Both the position numbers and the translations under genes were made by a program. The notes below the pieces were generated by a model. It worked only from the letters and a program-made list of their open reading frames with translations, did no database searches and had not been told where the DNA came from. Below are positions 7,422 to 14,858 of a stretch of DNA of 15,721 nt, in pieces. Origin of the DNA: Verrucomicrobiia bacterium (lineage in GTDB: Bacteria; Verrucomicrobiota; Verrucomicrobiia; Verrucomicrobiales; Akkermansiaceae); NCBI GenBank assembly GCA_947460915.1, contig CANHKJ010000047.1, positions 1 through 15,721 on the forward strand, read 5' to 3'. How positions within the stretch are numbered: the first letter of the stretch is position 1; the number at the start of each line of letters is the position of its first letter.

Positions 7422-8480
7422 ATGCCAATCAATACAGCTTTACTCGCGCGTTGCTGCGAGGCACCCGGTGCCCCAGGCTTCGAAAAAGAAATTCGCAAAC
7501 TCGTCCTCGCCGAAATTAAGGACCTGGCCGATGAAATTTCCGTCGATAACATGGGCAATGTCATCGCTCTCAAAAAAGGGAAATCATCCAAGAAAAAAAT
7601 CATGGCCGCCGCCCACATGGACGAGATCGGCTTCATCGTCACTCATGTCGATGACAAGGGCTTCGTGCGCTTCAATCCACTCGGCGGATTTGACCCGAAA
7701 ACTCTCACCTCCCAGCGCGTCATCATCCACGGCAAAAAAGACATCATGGGCGTCATGGGCAGCAAGCCCATCCACATCATGCAGCCCGATGAACGCAACC
7801 GCGTCGCGCAAATCAAAGATTATTTCATCGACACCGGCCTCTCCAAAAAAGAGCTCGATAAGGTCATCGCCGTCGGTGACAGCGTCACGCGTTACAGCCC
7901 ACTCATCGAACTCGGCGATTGCGTCAACGTCAAATCACTCGACAACCGCGCCTCGGTATTCCTCCTCATCGAGGCATTGCGCGAACTGAAAAAATCCAAG
8001 CGCAAGCCCGCCTTCGATTTCTACGCCTGCTTCACCGTGCAAGAGGAAGTCGGCCTCCGTGGTGCCCAAGCCGCCGCCCTCGCGGTCCAGCCAGACTTTA
8101 GCTTCGGCCTCGATACCACCATCGCCTACGATGTCCCCGGCTCCACACCACAAGAACAATGCACCGCCCTCGGCAAAGGCGTCGCCATCAAACTCATGGA
8201 CTCCTCCGTCATCTGCGACTACCGCATGATCGAGTTCATGAAAAAAACCGCCGAAAAGCACAAGATCGAGTGGCAACCAGAAATCCTCGCCGCAGGTGGT
8301 ACCGATACCGCCAACCTCCAACGTATGGTCCCCGGTGGTTCCATCGCCGGTGCTGTCTCGATCCCCACCCGCCACATCCACCAAACCATCGAGTCCACCA
8401 ACAAAAAAGACCTCCAGGCCGGCATCTTGCTGCTCGCCGCATGCGTCTGCGAGATTGATTCCCATAACTGGAAATTCTAA
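7422..8480 (+). CDS. M42-family metallopeptidase (glutamyl/deblocking aminopeptidase type)
   Basis: The product is 352 aa, the usual M42 length. Dinuclear metal ligands are visible: H65 in AAHMDEIGF, the bridging D174 in SLDNRAS, catalytic E208 and ligand E209 in VQEEVGLRGA, D231 in GLDTT, and H320 in PTRHIHQTIES. GGTDTANLQ (292-300) matches the conserved active-site loop. Members form large tetrahedral cytosolic complexes that trim amino acids from peptides downstream of the proteasome or Clp proteases. The open frame extends 72 codons upstream into ssrA, but the family starts at MPINTALL (7422), with a -10 box directly in front. The gene is divergent from ssrA (132 bp between the tmRNA 5' end and the ATG) and stands alone before a strong terminator. 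Confidence 0.93.
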   Translation: MPINTALLARCCEAPGAPGFEKEIRKLVLAEIKDLADEISVDNMGNVIALKKGKSSKKKIMAAAHMDEIGFIVTHVDDKGFVRFNPLGGFDPKTLTSQRVIIHGKKDIMGVMGSKPIHIMQPDERNRVAQIKDYFIDTGLSKKELDKVIAVGDSVTRYSPLIELGDCVNVKSLDNRASVFLLIEALRELKKSKRKPAFDFYACFTVQEEVGLRGAQAAALAVQPDFSFGLDTTIAYDVPGSTPQEQCTALGKGVAIKLMDSSVICDYRMIEFMKKTAEKHKIEWQPEILAAGGTDTANLQRMVPGGSIAGAVSIPTRHIHQTIESTNKKDLQAGILLLAACVCEIDSHNWKF

Positions 8481-8507
8481 AACGCATCAATATCCCCTCA
8501 CCTTCCA

Positions 8508-8544
8508 AAGGCGCTCGAGCTCACCCTCGGCGCCTTGTTTTTTT
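8508..8544 (+). terminator. Rho-independent terminator after the M42 peptidase gene
   Basis: AAGGCGC (8508-8514) pairs with GCGCCTT (8530-8536). The stem is extended inside by CGAG/CTCG across a one-base bulge, with a 6-nt loop, and is followed by seven T residues (8538-8544). It starts 28 nt after the stop codon. Confidence 0.9.
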
Positions 8545-8801
8545 GCCCAAATCCCCCCGACAAATCGCGCACATTCCGCTCATCGCCATGTCACACTTGT
8601 TCTCCTTTCATTTTTTATAAAAACTTTGGGCAATGCAACTACCGCGATCTGCCCGCTTCACCTAACGATTTTTCGCGCAATCCCCGCAAAGTCGCAATTA
8701 TTTTTTAGAAAATTACTCTCGCCCCGTAATCGAGCACTAAGGCAAAAAAAAATTAGCACCAAGAGCATCCACCTCGATCACGTTCAATGCTTGATTTGTA
8801 A
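8545..8801. other. Intergenic region, nothing recognisable
   Basis: This is AT-rich DNA between the peptidase terminator and the NrdR-like boxes. I see no plausible gene, RNA or repeat. Short open frames here lack coding character. Confidence 0.6.
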
Positions 8802-8847
8802 GCACTTTACAAAGTGCATACACAGCAAAACATACTATATATTGTAT
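8802..8847. promoter_or_regulatory. Pair of NrdR-box-like palindromes upstream of nrdB
   Basis: Box 1, GCACTTTACAAAGTGC (8802-8817), is a palindrome with 7-bp perfect arms. Box 2, ATACTATATATTGTAT (8832-8847), follows the NrdR consensus (C-W-A-T-A-T-A-T-W-G core). Their centres are 30 bp apart, close to three helical turns, as expected for paired NrdR sites. NrdR represses ribonucleotide reductase genes when ATP/dATP is bound, and the downstream genes are nrdB and nrdA. No nrdR gene is in the window. Confidence 0.65.
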
Positions 8848-8885
8848 TGTGAATAATTTGTTGATACCATATGAGCAAAATTCCT

Positions 8886-8913
8886 TTGACCTAGAAAACA
8901 TTTTTCGTATCTT
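8886..8913 (+). promoter_or_regulatory. Possible promoter of nrdB
   Basis: TTGACC (8886-8891) and TATCTT (8908-8913) are 16 bp apart, about 100 nt before the nrdB start and 40 nt below the NrdR-like boxes. An alternative is a promoter overlapping box 2 (TATATT at 8838), which would fit repression better. Confidence 0.35.
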
Positions 8914-9010
8914 GTCTTCGCTGCGCAGGTTCGACATTTCGCACTCTAGCACAAACATTGCTTACAGATCATTCACTTTCCCGATAAACACCTTTATTCC
9001 ACTCACGCCC

Positions 9011-10114
9011 ATGTCCACCGTTCTCACCTCTGCCACCACCACAGTCACTCTCGGCGCTCGCACTTTCACTCTCGACAAGGATAAGGCCGAGGCCGCTTTC
9101 GCCGCAAAACGCGTCATCAATGGCCGCGAAACCATGTTCTTCAATATCCTGCCTCTCAAGTATGGTTGGGCTTACGAGCTCTACAAAACCATGAAAAACA
9201 ACCACTGGGAGCCCGAGGACATCCCAATGCAAAAAGACGTCGAGCAATGGCGCTCTAACGAGATCTCTGATGTCGAGCGCTGGATCATCAAGATGGGCAT
9301 CGGTTATTTCTCCGCCGCCGAAGGCATCGTCGGTGACAACGTGCTCCACGTCGTCCGCGAGGTCGTCACCGCCCCCGAGCTCAAGCTCGTTCTCGGCCGC
9401 CACGCCCACGAGGAAAATATCCATGCCGACTCTCTCGTCTACATGATTTCCTCCCTCGGCCTCAACCCGCATGAGTGCGAAGCGATGTTCGAAGACATCC
9501 CGACCATCACCGAGAAAAACCACTTCGTCGTCTCGAACAGCCGCGCCCTGCGCCGCGACATCGACCTCACCATCACTGCCAACAAGCAAGCCCTCGCCAA
9601 GAACATTTTCATGTTCGGCCAGGTCATGGAAGGCACCCAGTTCTACGGCCTCTTCGGCATGATCCTCTCGCTCTATCGCCAGAACAAATTCCCAGGCATC
9701 GGCCAAATGTTCCGCTACACCTTGCGCGATGAATCCAACCACATCGAAGTCTTCCGCAACTTGCTCATGGACCTCGTCGATGAAAACCCCGACATCTGGA
9801 CCGAGGAATTCCGCGAAGACCTCCGCGCCACCATGGCCGAGGGCATTCGTCTCGAGAAAAAATTCATCCGCGACTGCCTCCCCGTGGCCTCCATCGGCCT
9901 CAACGCCACCGACTTCGAGACCTACATCGACTACATCGCCGACCGTCGTCTCGTCTCCTGCGGCCTAGCCCCGCTCAACGAAAGCTGCAGCAACCCCTTC
10001 CCCTGGCTTGCCGAAATGATGGACATCAAAAAAGAACAAAACTTCTTCGAAGGTCGCGTCACCGAATACCAAAAATCCTCCGCCCTCGGTCAAATCGACG
10101 ACGATGATCTGTAA
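9011..10114 (+). CDS. nrdB: Class I ribonucleotide reductase beta subunit, class Ic-like (no radical Tyr)
   Basis: The product is 367 aa, cytoplasmic, and makes the cofactor that starts reduction of ribonucleotides to deoxyribonucleotides with NrdA. Metal ligands by position are E104 (SAAEGIVGDN), E135 and H138 (EENIHADSL), E207 (VMEGTQF), E241 and H244 (RDESNH). Residue 142, four after H138, holds the radical tyrosine in E. coli NrdB (Y122). Here it is Leu, and the first ligand is Glu rather than Asp. Both features mark the chlamydial class Ic group, which uses a Mn/Fe centre instead of a tyrosyl radical. The C-terminal part (NPFPW, KEQNFFEGRVTEYQ) also follows that group. The start at 9011 was chosen because family similarity begins there; 54 more upstream codons are open but lie over the presumed promoter. 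No Shine-Dalgarno is seen. Confidence 0.95.
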   Translation: MSTVLTSATTTVTLGARTFTLDKDKAEAAFAAKRVINGRETMFFNILPLKYGWAYELYKTMKNNHWEPEDIPMQKDVEQWRSNEISDVERWIIKMGIGYFSAAEGIVGDNVLHVVREVVTAPELKLVLGRHAHEENIHADSLVYMISSLGLNPHECEAMFEDIPTITEKNHFVVSNSRALRRDIDLTITANKQALAKNIFMFGQVMEGTQFYGLFGMILSLYRQNKFPGIGQMFRYTLRDESNHIEVFRNLLMDLVDENPDIWTEEFREDLRATMAEGIRLEKKFIRDCLPVASIGLNATDFETYIDYIADRRLVSCGLAPLNESCSNPFPWLAEMMDIKKEQNFFEGRVTEYQKSSALGQIDDDDL

Positions 10115-10124
10115 AAATAAAAAC

Positions 10125-10155
10125 AACGACGGATTAAACGGATTTACGGATTTTT
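10125..10155 (+). repeat. Left ~8-9-bp-period repeat (terminal repeat of GxxExxY cassette)
   Basis: This array is built from ACGGATT units at 8-9-bp steps, starting 11 nt after the nrdB stop and ending 2 nt before the GxxExxY start codon. It is the inverse of the arrays at 10561-10593 and 10643-10674: AACGACGGATT, then AACGGAT, then ACGGATTTTT. Confidence 0.8.
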
Positions 10156-10157
10156 GC

Positions 10158-10547
10158 ATGAAAGATAACAGTCATCCCCACATGGAACTCACCGAGAGAT
10201 TGATCGGTGCCGCCATGACTGTGCATCGTGAATTAGGACTCGGACTAGACGAAAAAATCTACGAAAATGCTTTCTGTATCGAAATGGGCGAACTCGGGAT
10301 TCCCTTTACCCAGCAAAAGCAGTATCCCGTTCATTACCGTAGCCGTTACGTTGGCAAATTAGTTACAGACCTAGTCGCCGACGAACGCGTGATCCTCGAG
10401 CTAAAAGTCGCCGATACCATCCACCAGACTCACGTCGCTCAATTGCTAAGCTATCTGGCCATCACCAAGCTCCAAGTCGGTCTCATCTTCAACTTCAAAA
10501 CCGCCTCCCTCACTTTCCAACGTCACGCCAACATCTATCGGAAATAA
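10158..10547 (+). CDS. GxxExxY protein (PD-(D/E)XK_3-type nuclease fold)
   Basis: The product is 129 aa, the usual family length. The name-giving motif is G29-L-D-E32-K-I-Y35, inside ELGLGLDEKIYENAF. A PD-(D/E)XK-like core is visible as D71 (VTDLVAD) and E81-L-K83 (ILELKV), followed by the helix THVAQLLSYL (91-100) and the strand VGLIFNF (107-113). Cellular function is unproven; the fold and residues suggest metal-dependent DNA cleavage or a related role. The start at 10158 precedes the family's first helix (MELTERLIGAAMTVHRELG); 18 further codons upstream are open but are read through the repeat. It lies between nrdB and nrdA, both on the same strand, flanked by inverted repeats, so it probably entered an existing operon. 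Confidence 0.88.
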   Translation: MKDNSHPHMELTERLIGAAMTVHRELGLGLDEKIYENAFCIEMGELGIPFTQQKQYPVHYRSRYVGKLVTDLVADERVILELKVADTIHQTHVAQLLSYLAITKLQVGLIFNFKTASLTFQRHANIYRK

Positions 10548-10560
10548 AAATTCACCCCTC

Positions 10561-10593
10561 AAAAAATCCGTATCATCCGTTAAATCCGTCGTT
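10561..10593 (-). repeat. Right ~8-9-bp-period repeat, copy R1
   Basis: This is the reverse complement of the array at 10125-10155 with a 2-base length difference and a few mismatches. Units are ATCCGTTAA/ATCCGT. It starts 13 nt after the GxxExxY stop. Confidence 0.8.
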
Positions 10594-10642
10594 AAATTTT
10601 CTCTCTACCTGTAAAAACTCATCCACCCCACTCCATCCTTTC

Positions 10643-10674
10643 AAAAAATCCGTTAATCCGTTAAATCCGTCGTT
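10643..10674 (-). repeat. Right ~8-9-bp-period repeat, copy R2
   Basis: This is a second copy in the same orientation as R1, 82 bp further on and 66 nt before the nrdA start. It differs from R1 mainly in the middle unit (TTAATCCG in place of TATCATCCG). Confidence 0.8.
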
Positions 10675-10740
10675 AAAAGAAGCCACTTTACTCTCCCACT
10701 CCCAAAAATCCCTTACCTAACTCTCACCACTTTTATCCCC

Positions 10741-13700
10741 ATGTACCGCAATCTCACACTCGAAGAAGACCTCGCCCTGAAAAAAGTCATCACGGATCGT
10801 ACCGATATCCTCCACAACCAGTTCGCCTGGCGGGATGTTCTCGGCAAAGAATTCCATGTTGTCCATCCCGAGATCACCGTCACCTCCGGCTCGACCGAAT
10901 CCCAGTTCTCCCTAGCCCAAGTCGCCGATACCATTGGCTCCGCGCTCACCGACCTGCTCATCTCCCGCCAAACCAAGCAGGACGGCATCTTTAACGACGC
11001 CAACCGCGCCTTCGTTTCCGCCGTGGCCCACAATGTCGCCAAGTCTCTCACGAAAAACATCGAAGACGGTGGCCGCCTGCGCCTTTCCGAAAACGACCTC
11101 TACCTGCTCATCGAGCGCGCCCTCGTCGAGAACGATGCCTACGATGTCGCGAAATCTCTCGCCTTCCGTCGCTCCTATGAACGCAGCGGCGACGTCGATG
11201 TCAACACCGCTCCGCAAACCATGCCCGTCCGCCTCATCCGCCGCAATGGCAACGTCGTCCCCTGGTCCGAAACCAAAATCGAAATCGCTGTCCGCAAGGC
11301 ATTCCTCTCGATTCGTGAGTCCGCCGATCCCGCCAACGATGTCGCCAAGGCCGTCACCGAGCGCGTCCGCGTCGGCGAACAAGCCTTCGTCCACATCGAG
11401 GACGTCCAGGACATGGTCGAAGAAGAACTCGGCCGCCTCAATTTCATCAAGGCCATGCGCGCCTACATGGGCTACCGCTTCGAGCGCGCTCGCTACCGCA
11501 TCGATCATGAAGAAGCTCCCGAGGACCCGAACCAAGATTCCATGGTCGTCGTCCTCGGCGACAATGGTCAGTCCGCCTTCTGGGATGGGCTTGACCTCAA
11601 AAAACGCATCACCTTTGCCTCCATCGGCCTCGACCTCTGCCTCACGGAAAATGAAATCGAACGCGAACTCCGCCGCTCGATCGGATCGGAAATTTCCGCC
11701 AACGACCTCAAGCAGACCATCATTCTCAATGCCCGCACTCTGATCGAAAAAGATGCCGACTTCGCGAAATTCGCCGGCCGCATCCTGCTCACCTACATCT
11801 ACGAGGAAGTGCTCGATTGGGACATCACCCGCGATGGCATCAACGGCATCAAAACCGCTCACCGCAATGCCTTCAAGCGCCACCTCACCCACGGCGTCAG
11901 CATCAAGCGCATCCATCCCGATCTGCTCGCCCAGTTCAACATCGACACCCTGGCCGATGCCCTCGACCCCAGCGCCGACCTCGACTTCGACTACCTCGGC
12001 GTCCAGACCATGTATGACCGCTACCTCATCGTCGATAAGACCGGGGCCAAGCAGCGTCGCCTCGAGACGCCCCAGTTCTTCTGGATGCGCGTCGCCATGG
12101 GCCTCTTCAAGACCGAGCCCGAGAACCGCGAGCAATGGGTCATCCGCCTCTACAACCTCTACAAAGGCCGCCGCTTCTGCTCCTCCACACCCACCTTGTT
12201 CAATTCCGGCACCCTCCACAGCCAGCTTTCCTCCTGCTACCTCTACAAGGTCGATGACTCCATCGAGTCCATCATGCAGCGCGGCATTGCCGAAAATGCC
12301 TACCTCTCGAAATGGGCCGGCGGCCTCGGTGGATCGTGGACCGCAGTCCGCGGTACCGGCGGTTACATCCAGGGCACCAACGGCGAGTCCCAAGGCATCA
12401 TCCCGTTCCTGAAGCTCCACAACGACCAACTCGTCGCCGTCAACCAAGGCGGCAAGCGCCGCGGCTCCGGCTGCGCCTACCTCGAGACCTGGCACAACGA
12501 CATCGAGGACTTCCTCAACCTCCGCGTCAATACCGGAGACGAGCGCCGCCGTACCCACGACATGAACACCGCCAACTGGATCCCCGACCTGTTCATGAAA
12601 CGCATGGAAGCACGCCAACACTGGACCCTTTTCCGCTCCAATGAAGTGCCCGATCTCCACGACCTCTACGGCCGCTCCTTCGAGCAACGCTACACCGAAT
12701 ACGAGGCCCTCGCCGCCACCGGGAAAATCTGGTCGCGTGAGCTCCCCGCCATCGATCTCTGGAAATCCATGCTCAAGATGATTTTCGAGACCGGTCACCC
12801 ATGGATCACCTTCAAGGACCCCTGCAACGTCCGCTCGCCCCAAGACCATTGCGGCGTCATCCACTCCTCCAACCTCTGCACCGAGATCACCCTCAACACC
12901 AGCGAGGATGAAACCGCCGTCTGCAACCTGGGCTCCGTCATCCTCGATACCCACATCAGCGAGGACGGCATCATCGATCACGACATGCTCAAGGAAACCA
13001 TCACCGTGGCCATCCGTGCGCTCGATAGTGTCATCGACATCAACTTCTACCCCACCCAGGCCGCCAAGACCGCGAACTCCCGCCACCGCCCCATCGGCCT
13101 CGGCGTCATGGGTCTACAAAATGCCCTCTACAAAAAAGGACTCTCCTTCAGCGCACCCGCAGCCATCGAGTTCAACGACGAATTCATGGAAGCCATCGCC
13201 TACTATGCCTATAGTGCTTCCTCCGACCTCGCCGGCGAGCGCGGCACCTACTCCACCTACAAGGGCTCCAAGTGGGATCGCGGCCTGCTGCCACAGGACA
13301 CCATCGACCTGCTCGAACAAGAGCGCGGCGTGAAAATCGACACCCCACGTGGTGGCAAAATGGACTGGACCTACGTCCGCGAAAAAATCGCCCGCCAAGG
13401 CATGCGCAATTCCAACGTGCTCGCCATCGCGCCGACCGCTACCATCAGCAACATCATGGGCACCACCCCCTGCATCGAGCCGAACTACAAGAACCTCTAC
13501 GTCAAGAGCAACCTCTCCGGCGACTTCATCATCCTCAACTCCTACCTCGTCCAGGACCTCAAAAAAGCCGGCCTGTGGAGCCCCGAGATGCTTGATCAAC
13601 TGAAATACTTCGACGGTGAGCTCGATGACATCGAGACCATCCCCGATGACATCAAGGCCAAGCACCAAACCGTCTTCGGCGTCGGCCACGAAGCCATCGT

Positions 13701-14010
13701 CGATGCCGCAGCGCGCCGCCAAAAATGGATCGACCAGGCCCAGAGCGTGAACCTATTCTTGAAAGACCCCGACTTCCGCGTGCTCAGCCACATGTATCGC
13801 CGCGCCTGGAGCAAAGGCCTCAAAACCACGTATTACCTACGCACCCTCCAAGCCAGCAACATCGAAAAAGCCACCGTCGGCGTGCAAAAAGAAATCCGCG
13901 GCACCATGGGAGCCACCACCACCGCCCCCAAACAATACACCGAAGCCGAGAAAAACGCCTGCTCCCTCGACGCCATGTTGAACGGCGGGACTTGTGAGGC
14001 TTGTCAGTGA
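10741..14010 (+). CDS. nrdA: Ribonucleoside-diphosphate reductase alpha subunit (class I, long chlamydia-like form)
   Basis: The product is 1089 aa (E. coli NrdA is 761). The extra length is N-terminal: a degenerate ATP-cone at about 10-145, then a canonical one at 163-255 (VRLIRRNGNVVPWSETKIE...FVHIEDVQDMVEEEL), which senses ATP/dATP to set overall activity. In the catalytic barrel, C499 (QLSSCYLY) and C728 (AVCNLGS) are the substrate-reducing pair. NLCTE (711-715) holds the thiyl-radical Cys C713 with N711 and E715. Y1031-Y1032 (TTYYLRTLQ) continue the radical path from NrdB. C1085 and C1088 in the terminal CEACQ accept electrons from thioredoxin or glutaredoxin. The gene lies downstream of nrdB, split from it by the GxxExxY cassette, with no obvious Shine-Dalgarno. 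Its C-terminal tail recurs at 15265. Confidence 0.97.
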   Translation: MYRNLTLEEDLALKKVITDRTDILHNQFAWRDVLGKEFHVVHPEITVTSGSTESQFSLAQVADTIGSALTDLLISRQTKQDGIFNDANRAFVSAVAHNVAKSLTKNIEDGGRLRLSENDLYLLIERALVENDAYDVAKSLAFRRSYERSGDVDVNTAPQTMPVRLIRRNGNVVPWSETKIEIAVRKAFLSIRESADPANDVAKAVTERVRVGEQAFVHIEDVQDMVEEELGRLNFIKAMRAYMGYRFERARYRIDHEEAPEDPNQDSMVVVLGDNGQSAFWDGLDLKKRITFASIGLDLCLTENEIERELRRSIGSEISANDLKQTIILNARTLIEKDADFAKFAGRILLTYIYEEVLDWDITRDGINGIKTAHRNAFKRHLTHGVSIKRIHPDLLAQFNIDTLADALDPSADLDFDYLGVQTMYDRYLIVDKTGAKQRRLETPQFFWMRVAMGLFKTEPENREQWVIRLYNLYKGRRFCSSTPTLFNSGTLHSQLSSCYLYKVDDSIESIMQRGIAENAYLSKWAGGLGGSWTAVRGTGGYIQGTNGESQGIIPFLKLHNDQLVAVNQGGKRRGSGCAYLETWHNDIEDFLNLRVNTGDERRRTHDMNTANWIPDLFMKRMEARQHWTLFRSNEVPDLHDLYGRSFEQRYTEYEALAATGKIWSRELPAIDLWKSMLKMIFETGHPWITFKDPCNVRSPQDHCGVIHSSNLCTEITLNTSEDETAVCNLGSVILDTHISEDGIIDHDMLKETITVAIRALDSVIDINFYPTQAAKTANSRHRPIGLGVMGLQNALYKKGLSFSAPAAIEFNDEFMEAIAYYAYSASSDLAGERGTYSTYKGSKWDRGLLPQDTIDLLEQERGVKIDTPRGGKMDWTYVREKIARQGMRNSNVLAIAPTATISNIMGTTPCIEPNYKNLYVKSNLSGDFIILNSYLVQDLKKAGLWSPEMLDQLKYFDGELDDIETIPDDIKAKHQTVFGVGHEAIVDAAARRQKWIDQAQSVNLFLKDPDFRVLSHMYRRAWSKGLKTTYYLRTLQASNIEKATVGVQKEIRGTMGATTTAPKQYTEAEKNACSLDAMLNGGTCEACQ

Positions 14011-14013
14011 GAA
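13845..14013 (+). repeat. nrdA-tail repeat, copy 1 (inside nrdA)
   Basis: The last ~54 codons of nrdA recur at 15265-15424 with 38 of 51 aligned residues identical and one 3-residue gap. This copy is part of the functional gene. Confidence 0.85.
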
Positions 14014-14019
14014 ATCATG

Positions 14020-14064
14020 AATCAGACAGATCGGTCTGATCAGGCAAGTCCGACCGATCCACTA
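14020..14064 (+). repeat. 9-bp-period repeat array A, before the four-helix gene
   Basis: Five consecutive 9-mers start at 14020: AATCAGACA, GATCGGTCT, GATCAGGCA, AGTCCGACC, GATCCACTA. GATCGGTC (14029-14036) and GACCGATC (14052-14059) can pair as a hairpin. The array lies 9 nt after the nrdA stop and 10 nt before the next start codon. Confidence 0.75.
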
Positions 14065-14074
14065 CCCCCAAGTC

Positions 14075-14842
14075 ATGAAAAAATTACGCCCAAGTGGTGG
14101 CTACCGCGACACCGCCAGTTTTCAAGTGTCCACCATTATCTACGATGCCACTTACTGGTTTTGTGAAGCATTTCTTGACCCACGCTCCCGCACCAATGAC
14201 CAAATGTTGCAGGCCGCGCGCAGTGGCAGACAAAACATCGCTGAGGGCAGTCGCGCCTCCGCCACATCTTCGCAAACGGAGCTCCGTTTGGTAAATGTGG
14301 CTCGCGCAAGCCTAGAAGAACTGCTACTGGACTACGAAGACTACCTGCGGCACCGCCGCCTCCATCAATGGGACATGAACGCCCCCGAGGCACAAGCCGT
14401 GCGTGCTGTTCCCAGCAACTTCAAAAAAAATCAGACTGATCCGTCCCATCTGACAAATCTGACAGATCTTTCTGATGCAGAGCGCGGGCAACTCTACGCC
14501 CCGTGGCTTGACCACCAAGACCCCGCAGTCCGCGCCAACGCGCTCATCTGCCTCATCAACCAAGCGAATTTTCTGTTAGATCGCCAAATCGCGGCCTTGG
14601 AAGCCGCCTTCATCGAAGAAGGCGGCTACAGTGAGCAACTTGCCACCGCTCGTTTGCAGAAAAGAAAACAAGATCAGACTAATCGGACAGATCAGACGGA
14701 TCAACAAAAAATCAAGCCGCCACCCTGTCCCGTGTGCGGCAGTCTCATGAGCCTGCGCACGGCTAAGACCGGCAAGAATGCCGGGCAGTCCTTCTGGGGC
14801 TGCACGCTCTACCCCAACTGCAAGGGAACGGTAAAAATCTAA
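14075..14842 (+). CDS. Four helix bundle suffix domain protein with C-terminal topoisomerase-type zinc ribbon
   Basis: The product is 255 aa. Residues 1-100 hold the 23S-rRNA-intervening-sequence-type four-helix region: GGYRDTASFQVSTIIYDATY, then RSRTNDQMLQAARSGRQNIAEGS, then ELRLVNVARASLEELLLDYED. Residues 134-195 form the 'suffix' helices (NALICLINQANFLLDRQ, AAFIEEGGYSEQL). Residues 218-249 carry a C4 zinc ribbon (C218, C221, C243, C249; CPVCG...FWGCTLYPNCKG) like those at the C-terminus of topoisomerase I. The domains are joined by low-complexity linkers (119-134 and 200-210) encoded by 9-bp DNA repeats. The function is unknown; nucleic-acid binding is inferred from the zinc ribbon. It interrupts an nrdA-hicB arrangement that survives uninterrupted further right. 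Confidence 0.88.
   Translation: MKKLRPSGGYRDTASFQVSTIIYDATYWFCEAFLDPRSRTNDQMLQAARSGRQNIAEGSRASATSSQTELRLVNVARASLEELLLDYEDYLRHRRLHQWDMNAPEAQAVRAVPSNFKKNQTDPSHLTNLTDLSDAERGQLYAPWLDHQDPAVRANALICLINQANFLLDRQIAALEAAFIEEGGYSEQLATARLQKRKQDQTNRTDQTDQQKIKPPPCPVCGSLMSLRTAKTGKNAGQSFWGCTLYPNCKGTVKI
14429..14477 (+). repeat. 9-bp-period repeat array B, in frame inside the four-helix gene
   Basis: The 9-mers AATCAGACT, GATCCGTCC, CATCTGACA, AATCTGACA and GATCTTTCT, then GATG, start at codon 119. The array encodes triplets NQT, DPS, HLT, NLT and DLS between the first helical region and the suffix domain. It is the same family as arrays A and C. Confidence 0.8.
14672..14704 (+). repeat. 9-bp-period repeat array C, in frame inside the four-helix gene
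   Basis: The 9-mers GATCAGACT, AATCGGACA and GATCAGACG, then GATCAA, start at codon 200. They encode DQT, NRT, DQT and DQ between the suffix domain and the zinc ribbon. Confidence 0.8.
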
Positions 14843-14858
14843 CGAAATACAAGAAAAC

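Noticed and set aside
8849..9010. 54-codon N-terminal extension of NrdB
   Set aside because: It is AT-rich and unlike class Ic NrdB N-termini, and it overlaps promoter-like sequence. Family similarity begins soon after 9011.
10561..10674. ATCCGTTAA repeats as a transcription terminator or origin iterons
   Set aside because: No GC-rich stem followed by a T-run, and no replication gene or DnaA boxes. The matching inverse array on the other side of the GxxExxY gene points to a cassette border instead.
10912..13086. 724-codon open frame on the minus strand opposite nrdA
   Set aside because: It lies wholly antisense to a clear NrdA. Its product is a monotonous D/G/V/E-rich string produced by the GC-biased third positions of nrdA, with no family motif.
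14020..14704. 9-bp repeats as a CRISPR array
   Set aside because: The units are 9 bp, contiguous and degenerate, with no spacers and no cas genes.
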